In this document: positions 51,708 to 61,352 of the stretch, piece by piece
Layout: the number at the start of each line of letters is the position of its first letter
Position numbering within the stretch: the stretch's first letter is position 1
DNA from: Beijerinckiaceae bacterium
GTDB lineage: Bacteria; Pseudomonadota; Alphaproteobacteria; Rhizobiales; Beijerinckiaceae
Assembly: GCA_030684835.1 (NCBI GenBank)
Contig: JAUXWZ010000036.1
Span: 62,001-126,000 of the forward strand
Length of the DNA: 64,000 nucleotides
Direction: 5' to 3'
Notes under the pieces: generated by a model
Seen by the model: only the letters and a program-made list of their open reading frames with translations
The model's database searches: none
Told to the model about the DNA's origin: nothing
Made by a program: the position numbers and the translations under genes

Positions 51708-53429
51708 TCAGCTGAAGAAGTATTTTTGATTGAGCGAAACAGTTTTCAGTGGCGCAACCGTTGCGTGAGCCCCGTCCACCGTGACGGCGAACGTTTCCGG
51801 ATTCACCTTAATGTCAGGCGTTCCAGTGTTTCGAACCATGTCCTTCTTGCCAATGTTGCGCATGTTGCTAACAGGCAGCACATGGCGTCGTAATCCAAGT
51901 TTCTGTTTGATGCCGGACTGGAACGCTGCGTTCGACACAAATGTTAAGCAGGTATCGGAGAGCGCGTCTCCATAAGCGCCAAACATCGGACGGTAATAGG
52001 TCGGCTGGGGTGTCGGCAATGATGCGTTCGGATCGCCCATCACCGCCCAAGAGATCATGCCGTTCTTGATCACAATCTTTGGTTTGGCGCCAAAAAAACC
52101 AGGCTCCCAGAGGACCAGATCGGCAATTTTTCCAACCTCCACGGAGCCGAGAACATCTGATATCCCATGAGAGATCGCCGGATTGATCGTGATCTTCGCG
52201 ACATACCGCAGGACGCGAAAATTGTCGTTTCCGGGGGCGTCCTCAGGCAGCTTTCCCCGTCCGGTTTTCATCGCGTCCGCGGTTTGAATGCAACGCAACC
52301 AACATTCCCCGATCCGGCCCATCGCCTGCGAGTCGCTCGAGAACATGGAGATGACGCCGAGATCCTGAAGAACGTTCTCCGCCGCGATTGTTTCGCCGCG
52401 GATCCTGCTTTCGGTGAAGGCGACGTCGGACGGAATATCGGGGCTAAGATGGTGGCACACCATGATCATGTCATAGAGTTCAGCCTGCGAGTTCACACCG
52501 TATGGCAGCGTCGGATTTGTCGAGGACGGCAGGACGTTCTCCAGCCCAGCAATCTTGATAATATCGGGCGCGTGCCCGCCACCGGACCCCTCGGTGTGAA
52601 ACGAGTGAATGGTCCGGCCTTCGAACGCATCTATCGTCTCATCGACAAAGCCAGATTCATTCAATGTATCTGTGTGAATACAGACCTGGACGTCCATCTC
52701 GTCTGCGACCGTCAAAGCCGACCGCAATACGGCTGGAGTAGTGCCCCAATCTTCATGGCACTTGAAACCCACGGCGCCCGCTTCGATCTGCTCTACGAGT
52801 GCAGCCTTGCCATGCCCGTGACCCTTGCCAAGTATGCCCACGTTGATTGGCCAGCCTTCAAAAGCGCGAAGCATCCGCGTGATGTTGCCGGGTCCGGGCG
52901 TCACTGTCGTAGCGTTCGATCCATCGGAAGGCCCAGTGCCGCCACCGATCAACGTGGTAGTTCCGTTTGACAAAGCTGCCTGCGCCTGCTGCGGCGAGAT
53001 AAAGTGAATATGCGTGTCGATGCCAGCAGCCGTCAGGATGAGATGTGCGCCTGAGATCGTATCTGTTGCGAGGCCAACTTCGAGCCCCGGGGTGACGCGA
53101 TCCATCGTATTCGGATTCCCAGACTTGCCGATCGCGCAAATCCGCCCATCCTTTACACCCACGTCCGCTTTTACGACGCCGAGCATTGCATCAATGATTG
53201 TGACGTTTGTGATAACCAGATCGGGCGCCCCCTGCCCACGCGTGATCTGATTGTCCATGCCCATGCCTTCGCGCATGCTTTTCCCACCGCCGAAGACGAT
53301 TTCGTCCCCTGGGCCGCCACGTAGATCGCGCTCTATCTCTACATAGAGATTGGTGTCGCCCAAACGGATGCGATCGCCCGTAGTGGGGCCGAACAAACCG
53401 ACATACTCCTGTCGGGAGATTGTAGGCAT
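51708..53429 (-). CDS. ureC: Urease subunit alpha (catalytic)
   Basis: A 573-residue nickel amidohydrolase. All active-site residues are present at positions shifted six from Klebsiella UreC: H140 and H142, carbamylated K223, H225, H252, H278, catalytic H326 after C325, and D366. MVCHHLSPD replaces the more common flap sequence only slightly. The [16 protein letters not shown] segment is more divergent than in many UreC proteins. It hydrolyses urea to ammonia and carbamate. AAGGAGAGG precedes the ATG. It is the third gene of the operon after ureA and ureB. Confidence 0.96.
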   Translation of the reverse strand: MPTISRQEYVGLFGPTTGDRIRLGDTNLYVEIERDLRGGPGDEIVFGGGKSMREGMGMDNQITRGQGAPDLVITNVTIIDAMLGVVKADVGVKDGRICAIGKSGNPNTMDRVTPGLEVGLATDTISGAHLILTAAGIDTHIHFISPQQAQAALSNGTTTLIGGGTGPSDGSNATTVTPGPGNITRMLRAFEGWPINVGILGKGHGHGKAALVEQIEAGAVGFKCHEDWGTTPAVLRSALTVADEMDVQVCIHTDTLNESGFVDETIDAFEGRTIHSFHTEGSGGGHAPDIIKIAGLENVLPSSTNPTLPYGVNSQAELYDMIMVCHHLSPDIPSDVAFTESRIRGETIAAENVLQDLGVISMFSSDSQAMGRIGECWLRCIQTADAMKTGRGKLPEDAPGNDNFRVLRYVAKITINPAISHGISDVLGSVEVGKIADLVLWEPGFFGAKPKIVIKNGMISWAVMGDPNASLPTPQPTYYRPMFGAYGDALSDTCLTFVSNAAFQSGIKQKLGLRRHVLPVSNMRNIGKKDMVRNTGTPDIKVNPETFAVTVDGAHATVAPLKTVSLNQKYFFS

Positions 53430-53474
53430 TGAACCTCTCCTTGGCGGATGATCGTTCGAGGCGCGACGACGCTG

Positions 53475-53924
53475 TTACTCAGCCTTGCTGGATGTACGAA
53501 AGCCGCGGCTGTTCGCCAAAGCGACAGCGGCGGCCTTGTTTGCTTCACCATCCGGCCCGGCGGTTGCGCCGTCGACGAGATTGTTGAAGCCGTAGGCCGC
53601 GCGCTTGCCGCCGTAGCGAACAAGCTCGACCGGACGTTCGTCGCCAGGCTCAAATCTGATGGCGGTAGACGAGGGAATGTTGAGATGAAGACCGAAGGCA
53701 GCTGCCCTGTCGAACTCCAGCGCAGAATTCACTTCGAAAAAATGGAAATGCGAGCCCGCCTGAATGGGTCGATCACCAGTGTTGCGAACATTCATGCGCG
53801 TTATGGGCCGGTCCATGTCGAAAGCGACCGGCGACTTGCTGCATACGTAGCCCCCCACCGGCACATCGACGCCAGCGGGGTCCTGATCGGGTTCGACGGA
53901 TGAAACCATTTTGGAGCCGGCCAT
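53475..53924 (-). CDS. ureB: Urease subunit beta
   Basis: A 149-residue urease beta subunit. The core spans about residues 20-118, with [25 protein letters not shown] and [18 protein letters not shown], both standard. It is longer than the usual 101-110 residues because of about 20 extra N-terminal residues and a 35-residue Ala-rich tail. Some rhizobial UreB proteins have comparable extensions. An internal start would shorten the N terminus. It is separated from ureC by 45 bases and from ureA by 21 bases. Confidence 0.94.
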   Translation of the reverse strand: MAGSKMVSSVEPDQDPAGVDVPVGGYVCSKSPVAFDMDRPITRMNVRNTGDRPIQAGSHFHFFEVNSALEFDRAAAFGLHLNIPSSTAIRFEPGDERPVELVRYGGKRAAYGFNNLVDGATAGPDGEANKAAAVALANSRGFRTSSKAE

Positions 53925-53945
53925 GAACGCCTCCTTCGAAAATGC

Positions 53946-54248
53946 CTATTGGATTGGCGAATGGACGGTCACCAGGCGGCTCCCGTCCGTAAAAACCGCT
54001 TCGACTTGCACAATGGGAATGAGGTCGGCGACGCCGTCCATCACATCTTGTTTTGTCAGGACGCTTCCGGCCTCCTTCGCAACTTCCTCAATGATCTTGC
54101 CCTCACGCGCCCCGTCCAGCGCGGCTGCCGATATAACAGCAACGGCCTCCGGATAATTGAGTTTTAGGCCTTTGGCCTTTCTCTTCAGCGCGACTTCGGC
54201 CACCATGTAAATGAGAAGTTTATCGAATTCTCGGGGTGTCAGTTGCAT
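53946..54248 (-). CDS. ureA: Urease subunit gamma
   Basis: A 100-residue urease gamma subunit, the exact family length. [20 protein letters not shown] at the start, [21 protein letters not shown] in the middle and [22 protein letters not shown] at the end are textbook. It is the first gene of the urease operon, so the promoter should lie in the 263-base gap to the divergent DUF3300 gene, but I see no clear -35/-10 pair there. NtrC/sigma-54-type control cannot be confirmed. Confidence 0.96.
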   Translation of the reverse strand: MQLTPREFDKLLIYMVAEVALKRKAKGLKLNYPEAVAVISAAALDGAREGKIIEEVAKEAGSVLTKQDVMDGVADLIPIVQVEAVFTDGSRLVTVHSPIQ

Positions 54249-54423
54249 TTTCTGAAGCCCTTAGTTTCATGTTGGTGGGAGATTGCCATACTTATTCGAG
54301 GCCGACAATAGTATCTTTGGGCCACGTATTTGAAAGCTCTAATACCTAGTTGTTTCGCCAATGAACCAAATACATCATTTCGATGATGCGACATCTTTAG
54401 GACTTTTGACATAGCTCAAAAAC

Positions 54424-54448
54424 ACGTTACCCTGACTCGGGATAACGT
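54424..54448. promoter_or_regulatory. Imperfect inverted repeat between ureA and the DUF3300 gene
   Basis: ACGTTACCC (54424-54432) and GGG-A-TAACGT (54439-54448) are complementary except for one extra A, around the loop TGACTC. It lies in the divergent promoter region, with TTGACA at 54406-54411 just before it. It may be an operator or the 5' leader hairpin of the gene at 54512. Confidence 0.4.
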
Positions 54449-54511
54449 CTGTGTAGTATTACATTTTATTATGATATGGCTGCGATCGGCCTTTGAACTG
54501 CGGGGCGAAAC

Positions 54512-55825
54512 ATGAGGCAGCGACACCTTGCTCTACACCTTGGTAGTTCCGTTCTCCTCGGATTGTATTTAATTGCTGGCCCGGCCGGCGCCGAGAATTT
54601 TAATCCCGCATTTCACAGGTTTGCACAGGCCGAGACTGCCGTAGTTCCCGAACAAAAATTGAAAGAAACCGCCGCAACAAACGCTGCTTACAGTCTGGAG
54701 GACTTGTCATATTTGCTCGCGCCAATCGCGCTGTATCCTGATCCATTGCTCGCCCTGGTGCTGGCAGCCAGCACGTTTCCAGTGCAGGTGGTCGAAGCCG
54801 ACGAGTGGATAAAGCAAAATAGACAGGCCGTAACTGATCGGGATTTCTCCAAGGTCGACGCAACGCCGTGGGACAGTTCCATCCAGGCGCTCGCGCGATT
54901 TCCGGACGAGATTGCGATGCTCGCTGAACATCTCGATTGGAGTCAATCCGTCGGGATGGCTTTCGCGCAGCAGCCATCAGATGTTTCCAACGCGATACAA
55001 TTACTGCGTGCAAAGGCGGAAAAGACCGGCAATCTTCGCTCAACGCCTGAGCAGAACGTCCAAATCCGCGAAGATGCCGGCTCTCGAGTGATTTATATCG
55101 CTCCGACAAATCCGGACCGCATCTATGTACCGCGCTATGACACCGCCACCGTATTCGAAACGTTCCTCCCCGGCGCCGTCATTTTCGCCAGCGCCGTGAT
55201 CGTTGGTTCGGCATGGAATAGCCGATGGGGTTGGAACAATAGGGGCTGGAACCAGGTGTGGGTGACCCCTCCTGCATGGAATCCGCCGCCGCCAAACTGG
55301 CGCCCGCGGCCTGACCGGCCCGGAGCTGTCAGACCGCCGACAGCATTGCGTCCTGACAGGCCGGGTACGCGACCAGACCGTCCAAACCTGCGACCTGATC
55401 GTCCTGGTGTTGGACGTCCGGATCGCCCCGGCGCCAATCGTCCTGAACGTCCGCCAGTCACACGACCCGACGGACCAGGCGCAAACCGCCCCGAGCGGCC
55501 GCCAGTCACGAGACCCGACCGGCCAAGCGCAAACCGCCCCGAGCGTCCTGCAGCGCGTCCGCAGCAGCCTTCTACAGGCGCGAACCGGCCAGGCTCCCAA
55601 AGGCCGGGGACAACGCGCCCTGGGCAAGGCGCACGGCCTGGGCAAGCAACGCGACCTGGGCAAGCAACGCGACCAAACCGGCCAGCGGCCCAGCAACGCC
55701 CGCAGCAGGGGGCGCGCCCTCAACCTCAGCGCGTCCGTCCGCAAGCGCGACCGAACCAGCAGCGTGTCAGACCGCAGCAGCAACGCGCTCGACCGCAAGC
55801 GTCGCGTCCCCGCCCGCAACGATAA
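54512..55825 (+). CDS. DUF3300 domain-containing protein with long Pro/Arg-rich tail
   Basis: A 437-residue exported protein with a signal peptide ending near AGAEN (residue 29). The DUF3300 domain (about residues 60-240) is recognised by LLAPIALYPDPLLALVLAASTFP followed by QVVEADEWIKQN, and by YIAPTNPDRIYVPRYD. From about residue 265 the chain becomes a low-complexity tail built from RPDRPG and NRPERPPVTRPD units, then Gln/Arg-rich sequence. The function of DUF3300 is unknown; such proteins are usually envelope-associated, and the highly basic tail could bind nucleic acid, polysaccharide or the outer-membrane surface. It is monocistronic. Confidence 0.85.
   Translation: MRQRHLALHLGSSVLLGLYLIAGPAGAENFNPAFHRFAQAETAVVPEQKLKETAATNAAYSLEDLSYLLAPIALYPDPLLALVLAASTFPVQVVEADEWIKQNRQAVTDRDFSKVDATPWDSSIQALARFPDEIAMLAEHLDWSQSVGMAFAQQPSDVSNAIQLLRAKAEKTGNLRSTPEQNVQIREDAGSRVIYIAPTNPDRIYVPRYDTATVFETFLPGAVIFASAVIVGSAWNSRWGWNNRGWNQVWVTPPAWNPPPPNWRPRPDRPGAVRPPTALRPDRPGTRPDRPNLRPDRPGVGRPDRPGANRPERPPVTRPDGPGANRPERPPVTRPDRPSANRPERPAARPQQPSTGANRPGSQRPGTTRPGQGARPGQATRPGQATRPNRPAAQQRPQQGARPQPQRVRPQARPNQQRVRPQQQRARPQASRPRPQR
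55300..55822 (+). repeat. Degenerate repeat encoding a Pro/Arg-rich tail
   Basis: Short imperfect repeats of codons for Arg-Pro-Asp-Arg-Pro and Arg-Pro-Glu-Arg-Pro run through this part of the DUF3300 gene. The composition keeps long stretches open in other frames on both strands (for example 55407-55904 + and 55040-55891 -), which I treat as artefacts. Confidence 0.7.
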
Positions 55826-55947
55826 AAAAATCGCCGCTACGCAGCTGAACAGACAAGCGCGCGTCAATCTACAACGCGCGACATTCGGCATACAGGAGTT
55901 CTAGATGATCAAAGCGATCACGCTCCCGATCAGCCAGCTCGCACCAC

Positions 55948-57006
55948 CTACAGGACGCTTTCGAAATCGAAGGTCGATTCGACGCCAATTCGAGTTGCGT
56001 GACGAGCGATGAATTCGCTGGCGGCGCGCCGCCCCTCATCACGCAGCATCGTCAGGAAAGCCCATTCGGCGTTCAGCTTCGATGACGCGCCGAGGTCGCG
56101 CATCATGTCGCTATTGATGAGATGCAGTCGCATTTGCGCCCATTGCCAGCCCTCACCATCGCTGGCGTCGCAAACCTGACGCAGAAGGGAGATCATCTTG
56201 AGCTCTTTCAGCAGCGTCGCGTTGAAGGAGACCTCATTAATCCTGTTGTGGATGTCAGCGGCGCTCTCCGGAATCTCGTCACGGACAACGGGATTGATTT
56301 GCACGATTAAAGTATCGTGAGATTGACACTCCTGCACCAGCGGCGTGATCGTCGGATTTCCGGAGTAACCGCCGTCCCAATAGCCTTCCCCGTCTATCAT
56401 CACAGCTTTAAACATCGTCGGGAGGCAGGCTGAGGCCAGTAGAACGTCGGGCGTTATCTCGCCGTTCCTGAATATGCGGCCACGGCCCGTGCGAACATTG
56501 GTTGCTGTGATGAAAATTCGGATGCGACTTTCCGCAAGTCGATCAAAATCAACGCAATCGATCAGGATGTCTCGCAGAGGATTAGCCCCTCCTCCGCCAA
56601 GCGAATAGGGCGACACGAGGCGAGCCATTAGATTTGCGGCGACATAGTTTGGCGAATAATCGAGCGACCATCGCCCCAGCATCATATCGAGCGGTGTGCG
56701 TTGAAACGGACTGAATGCGGCTGCGGCCGAGACCTTTCGCCAGAAGGATTCCAACGCCGCCTTTGCTGCGAGGGGACCACCCGTCAACATTCCGTATGCG
56801 AAGACGGCGGCGTTCATGGCGCCAGCGGAGGTGCCAGAGACGCCGTCCACTTCCAGCCATGGCTCCTCAAGAAGCCTATCGAGGACGCCCCATGTAAATG
56901 CGCCGTGGGAGCCCCCGCCCTGAAGCGCAAGGTCAACCAGCAGCGGCTCGCGCGCGCCTGATCCGGGAATGCTCTGTCCATCAACTACGTCTGACTGTCC
57001 GGGCAT
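55948..57006 (-). CDS. Patatin-like phospholipase family protein
   Basis: A 352-residue Ser-Asp dyad hydrolase. The oxyanion-hole motif is LQGGGSHGAF near residue 29, the nucleophile is in GTSAG near residue 58, and the Asp is in DGGYSGNP near 210. It should cleave acyl esters of phospholipids. There is no signal peptide, so it is probably cytosolic or secreted by another route. The ATG at 57006 follows AGGAG, better than a TTG at 57024. It is 90 bases downstream of the MFS gene and may be in the same transcript. Confidence 0.9.
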   Translation of the reverse strand: MPGQSDVVDGQSIPGSGAREPLLVDLALQGGGSHGAFTWGVLDRLLEEPWLEVDGVSGTSAGAMNAAVFAYGMLTGGPLAAKAALESFWRKVSAAAAFSPFQRTPLDMMLGRWSLDYSPNYVAANLMARLVSPYSLGGGGANPLRDILIDCVDFDRLAESRIRIFITATNVRTGRGRIFRNGEITPDVLLASACLPTMFKAVMIDGEGYWDGGYSGNPTITPLVQECQSHDTLIVQINPVVRDEIPESAADIHNRINEVSFNATLLKELKMISLLRQVCDASDGEGWQWAQMRLHLINSDMMRDLGASSKLNAEWAFLTMLRDEGRRAASEFIARHATRIGVESTFDFESVL

Positions 57007-57096
57007 CAAAGGCTCCTGACCCAACGACCATTATTGTCTCAAGGCGCGCAACCTCCACCAACATATCGTTCAGCCGAGATTTTCCTGGCTTTGCAA

Positions 57097-58296
57097 TTAA
57101 CGTTCGTTGGCCCTGCCCGAGGTTGTCGATGACCAGGCAAATGCCGCGAGCAAGACCGTGACGGCGGCAAAGGCGCCAAGTGCAAGGAATGCGGTCTCCA
57201 GACCAAGTTCGGCGCCAATCCATCCAGCGAGCAAGTAGGCGATGAAAAGAAGCGAGTAGTCGAATGCATAATGCGCCGCATAAAGGCCAGTCCTGTCGTC
57301 GTTTTCGCTCATCCGGCGAAGCAGAAGTTGAATTGGCAAGTGGCAAAGGGTCGAGCTCACGCCAAGGCCGAACCAAAGGGCGAGCAACATCGGATACGTC
57401 TCCATCTGTATGCCGATGAAGAGAAACGCAGCCATGGCGGAGCAGGCGCCGAGCATGATGAACTTTACGCCCCATGCAGCGACGCGTCCTGGCAGTCCAA
57501 ACGCGGCGACAACCCCGCCGGCGCCAAAGGCTGCAAGCGCAAAAGCTGCGGCGCGGTCATCCAGGCCGAAAAATCCGCGCACAAGCACAATTGTATTCAC
57601 GAGCACAGCTGCGTTGATCACGATGGACGCGACGCTCAGAATCAGAGCGCCGCGCGTGTCTGGGCTGAGAAGCAGTCGGCGTAGATTATAAATTGTGCGA
57701 GCGAACATTCCGCGCAAGGCGTTGTCCCCACGCGGGATGCTGATGAAGGAATTGATCGCCGCAGAGACGATAAACGCGATCACCGCGACAATAAATATTC
57801 CGCGGAAATTCATAACACCGAGCAACAGGGCGGCGAGCAACGGACTAAACACAGCCTCGACATCATATGCTATTCGGGCTTTCGCGGCCGCTTCCGCGTA
57901 TTGCGCTTCATCAGTGACCATGTCCGCGACAATAGCGAGATATGCGGCGCGGAAGCATGCGGCGGCAGATTCGAATACAATGATAAGAACAAATATTTGC
58001 CAGACGGCTGATATCCACGGAAGCACCAAGAGGCAAAGCGCTCGGATGACGCACATCGCGACCAACCAGACGCGCCGGGAAAAGAATGAAGAGATGCTCG
58101 GCGCGAGGAACGGAATAAAAATGTTGATGATCATTTTGAGCGAAAGCGCGGATCCGACGACCGCGCCCGACTCGTCGCCCGCGAGCTCGTAGGCGAGAAG
58201 CGCCAAAGCCACTGTCGCTACGCCTGTCGCCACGATAGTCAGGGCATTCGCAAGGAATAACCTGTGATATTGCGTGGACGAAAAGGCGCTGCTCAT
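57097..58296 (-). CDS. MFS transporter
   Basis: A 399-residue permease with about twelve membrane segments. The N terminus begins MSSAFSSTQYHRLFLANALTIV. It resembles the EntS-type or DHA-type exporters rather than sugar importers, for example ATGVATVALALLAYELAG in helix 1 and NDDRTGLYAAHYAFDYS in the late loop. The ATG at 58296 overlaps the RND stop by four bases (ATGA), so it is translated with the pump. The alternative start at 58341 would overlap much more. The substrate is unknown. Confidence 0.85.
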   Translation of the reverse strand: MSSAFSSTQYHRLFLANALTIVATGVATVALALLAYELAGDESGAVVGSALSLKMIINIFIPFLAPSISSFFSRRVWLVAMCVIRALCLLVLPWISAVWQIFVLIIVFESAAACFRAAYLAIVADMVTDEAQYAEAAAKARIAYDVEAVFSPLLAALLLGVMNFRGIFIVAVIAFIVSAAINSFISIPRGDNALRGMFARTIYNLRRLLLSPDTRGALILSVASIVINAAVLVNTIVLVRGFFGLDDRAAAFALAAFGAGGVVAAFGLPGRVAAWGVKFIMLGACSAMAAFLFIGIQMETYPMLLALWFGLGVSSTLCHLPIQLLLRRMSENDDRTGLYAAHYAFDYSLLFIAYLLAGWIGAELGLETAFLALGAFAAVTVLLAAFAWSSTTSGRANER

Positions 58297-61200
58297 TTTG
58301 ATAGCGCAAGGCGGTTTGCTGGCGCAAATCGCTCGAACCACGTTACATAGAGGACCGGCAGGAAGACAAGCGTGAGAAGGGTTGCGACCATTAGCCCCCC
58401 CATGATGGCGAAGGCCATAGGGCCCCAGAATACGGTGGGCGCAATTGGCGCAAGGCCAAGCACGGTCGACAATGCGGTGAGCATGAGAGGACGAAACCGT
58501 GACAGCGCCGCCGTCTCGACCGCGTCACGCACATTCGCGCCCTGCGCCCTCTCCTCCTCGATTTGCGAGATAAGAATGACAGCGTTTTTGGCGATCATGC
58601 CGAATAGGGCAAGCACGCCAAGGATAGCCACGAACCCGAGCGGTTTCTGTACGACGAGAAGAATCCCGACAACACCAATCATGCCCAACGGAATGATTGT
58701 AATCACCATTGCGAGACGCTGGAAGCTTTGAAGCTGCAGCATCAGAAATGTCAGCATCAGAAGCAACATGACAGGGACGACGGCGAGAACCGATGCACGG
58801 CTCGCCGCGCTTTCCTCCGCAATGCCCCCTGTTTCGAGCCGATACCCGGCAGGCAGTTTCGCGTTAAACGCAGCGATCCCGGGAGCGAGATCGCGAACAA
58901 TCGTATCGGGCAAGGCGCCAGGCGCAATTTCCGACTGAATGGTAAGCGTCGGCACGCGGTCGCGCCGCCAAACAATTGGCTGCTCCTGTTCAGCTGAGAA
59001 TGTAGCGAACTGGCTGAGTGCTACAGTTCGTCCATTTGGCAGAGGGACTTGCAGTGTTCGCAACGTATCGAGGGCGACACGGCCTTCCTGCTGCGCGCGT
59101 GCAACAACATTGACAAGGTAAATGCCATCGCGCAATTGCGTAACGGGCGTTCCACTTATTGCTGTATTTAGCACAGCCGAGAGCGCTTCGCTGGAGTAAC
59201 CGATACGCCGCGCTTCATTCTGATCGACGACAATCCGCAGTTGCCGCGCAGGTTCAAGCCAGTCGAAGCTCGTTCTGCGCGTTGACGGATGCGCGGCGAC
59301 AATATCCGCGAGCTGCGGCGCCAGAGCGCGCAGTCGCTCAACATCCGGGCCCGCGAGCCGATACTGGATCGGCCATCCCACGGGCGGACCAAGCTCAAGA
59401 GGATAGACGCGAGTCACCAGGCTCGGGAACTCCTCAACCAGAAGCTTTTCCAACTTGGTTCTAAGACGCTCGCGCCCAGCCAGATCCCTAGCGACGATCA
59501 CCTGCTGCGCAAAGAAGTCGTTCGGCATCTGCACGTTAAGTGGCAGATAAAACCTTATGGCGCCACGACCGACATAAGTGCTCCAGCGGGCGACGTCCGG
59601 ATCGGCGGCTAGTACTTCATCAAGCTTTGCCGCGACAGATTCGCTTGCACGTATGGATGAATTTTGTGGAAGAGTAAGGTCCACCAGTATCTCGGTGCGG
59701 TCGGACGATGGAAAGAATTGCTGCGGAACAAAGCGCAGCCCCCAGACAGCAATACCGAAGAGCGCAATCGTGCCAAGCAGGGTGATGGCTGGAAACTTTA
59801 GTCCATTTGCAAGAAGCGCCTTGTAGTTCCGCATCACAATATCAGGACGCGCATCCGCAATTGTTCTAGGCTTCTTGAGGAGCAAACTGGCTACGACCGG
59901 CGCAAAGATGACAGCTACGATCCATGAAACCAGCAAAGCTATCGTGACGACGGAAAATATAGAGAACGTGTACTCTCCCGCCGAACTTTGTGCGAATCCA
60001 ATCGGCACAAAGCCGGATATCGTCACAAGAGTGCCTATAAGCATTGGCGCCGCCAGATTTACGTAAGCAAACTTGGCCGCTGCCGGAGGATCGTCACCAG
60101 CTTCAAGTCGCCGGATCATGGCGTCGACGGTGGTCATCGCATCATCGACCAACAGACATAGCGCTATGATCAGTGCGCCAAGTGAGATCCGGTGAAGGTC
60201 GATGTTTAAGACGTTCATCAGCATCATTACGATTGCAAGCGTCAATGGTATCGCGACCGCCACGACCGCGCCCGGGCGAAAGCCAAGGCTCAGGATGCTG
60301 ATAGCGAGGATTATGAGGACTGCTTGCCAGAGCGAGGTCGTGAACTCACCAATCGCAACATCAACCGTTACTGCCTGATCTGAAATAAGGACAGGCTCAA
60401 CGCCGATCGGCAAATCGCGTATGATGGTCGCCATCGCAGCCTTTATGTTTCTCCCCAGGGCGAGAATATCGCCCTGGTCACGCATGGCGACGCCGAGCCC
60501 GATGGCCGGTTGACCGTTGACCCGAAACGTTGGCCGCGGCGGATCCGAATAGCCGCGCACGACTTCTGCAATATCGCCAAGCCGGACGATCCGCTCTCCG
60601 ATGCGAATGTTTACATCCAGAATGTCGCTTTCCCGCTCGAAAGATCCGGAAACCTGCAATGCGACGTTCTCAGCACCGGTTCGGATTACGCCTGCGGGCG
60701 AGACAACGTTTTGAGCAGCGATCGCATTGAAGATAGCGGGATAATCGAGACCGAGGGCGGCTACTCTGTCGTGCTGAAATTCTATCGAAATCTCTTCGTC
60801 CTGAGCGCCAATGATTTCAATTTTTGCAACATCATTGACTGACAGCAACTTGGATCGAATATCTTCGACATAATCCCGCAATTCCCGATGCGTGAAGCCG
60901 TCGGCGCTGAATCCATAAATAAAGCCGAAGGTATCGCCAAAATCATCGTTGAAGAACGGTCCGAGCACGCCACGAGGCATCGTATGGCGGATATCGCCGA
61001 CCTTGTTGCGGATGTCGCGCCAGACGTTGTTGACCTCGCTGGCGCGCACCGTATCCTTGAGATCAATGAAAATGGTCGCTTCACCTGGGCGCGTAAAGCT
61101 GCGGATGGCGTCGACACTCGAGACTTCCTGAACTTTCCGCTCAATGCGCTCGGTCACCTGGTTGGTCGTGTCGAGCAATGCGCCGCCCGGCCAGACTGCG

Positions 61201-61352
61201 CGAATGAGCATCGTGCGAATTGTGAAGACGGGATCCTCCGCGCGGCCCAGCTTCACAAACGCCGCCGCGCCCGCAACCAATGCAACAATCATAAAGTAGA
61301 AGACCAGCGATCTACGCGTGACCGCCCATGCCGATAAATTGGGTCCTAACAT
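58293..61352 (-). CDS. RND efflux pump, inner-membrane permease subunit
   Basis: A 1019-residue RND transporter with twelve membrane helices and two large periplasmic loops. The proton-relay helix 4 reads LCLLVDDAMT, with the paired Asp. Typical flanking motifs include FVPIGFAQSSAGEYTF and the C-terminal GLAPIAPTVFWGPMAFAIMGG segment. Its substrate class follows from family only: small organic molecules, detergents or solvents. It starts one base inside the adaptor stop (61352), and MFS translation is coupled to its stop. An outer-membrane factor is not encoded nearby. Confidence 0.93.
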   Translation of the reverse strand: MLGPNLSAWAVTRRSLVFYFMIVALVAGAAAFVKLGRAEDPVFTIRTMLIRAVWPGGALLDTTNQVTERIERKVQEVSSVDAIRSFTRPGEATIFIDLKDTVRASEVNNVWRDIRNKVGDIRHTMPRGVLGPFFNDDFGDTFGFIYGFSADGFTHRELRDYVEDIRSKLLSVNDVAKIEIIGAQDEEISIEFQHDRVAALGLDYPAIFNAIAAQNVVSPAGVIRTGAENVALQVSGSFERESDILDVNIRIGERIVRLGDIAEVVRGYSDPPRPTFRVNGQPAIGLGVAMRDQGDILALGRNIKAAMATIIRDLPIGVEPVLISDQAVTVDVAIGEFTTSLWQAVLIILAISILSLGFRPGAVVAVAIPLTLAIVMMLMNVLNIDLHRISLGALIIALCLLVDDAMTTVDAMIRRLEAGDDPPAAAKFAYVNLAAPMLIGTLVTISGFVPIGFAQSSAGEYTFSIFSVVTIALLVSWIVAVIFAPVVASLLLKKPRTIADARPDIVMRNYKALLANGLKFPAITLLGTIALFGIAVWGLRFVPQQFFPSSDRTEILVDLTLPQNSSIRASESVAAKLDEVLAADPDVARWSTYVGRGAIRFYLPLNVQMPNDFFAQQVIVARDLAGRERLRTKLEKLLVEEFPSLVTRVYPLELGPPVGWPIQYRLAGPDVERLRALAPQLADIVAAHPSTRRTSFDWLEPARQLRIVVDQNEARRIGYSSEALSAVLNTAISGTPVTQLRDGIYLVNVVARAQQEGRVALDTLRTLQVPLPNGRTVALSQFATFSAEQEQPIVWRRDRVPTLTIQSEIAPGALPDTIVRDLAPGIAAFNAKLPAGYRLETGGIAEESAASRASVLAVVPVMLLLMLTFLMLQLQSFQRLAMVITIIPLGMIGVVGILLVVQKPLGFVAILGVLALFGMIAKNAVILISQIEEERAQGANVRDAVETAALSRFRPLMLTALSTVLGLAPIAPTVFWGPMAFAIMGGLMVATLLTLVFLPVLYVTWFERFAPANRLALSK

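Noticed and set aside
54406-54411. TTGACA as a promoter for the DUF3300 gene
   Set aside because: No -10-like hexamer lies 16-18 bases downstream; the better TATGAT near 54470 has no -35 at the right distance.
55040-55891. 283-codon minus-strand frame over the DUF3300 gene
   Set aside because: Produced by the Pro/Arg repeat composition; the peptide is almost only Arg, Leu, Ala and Pro.
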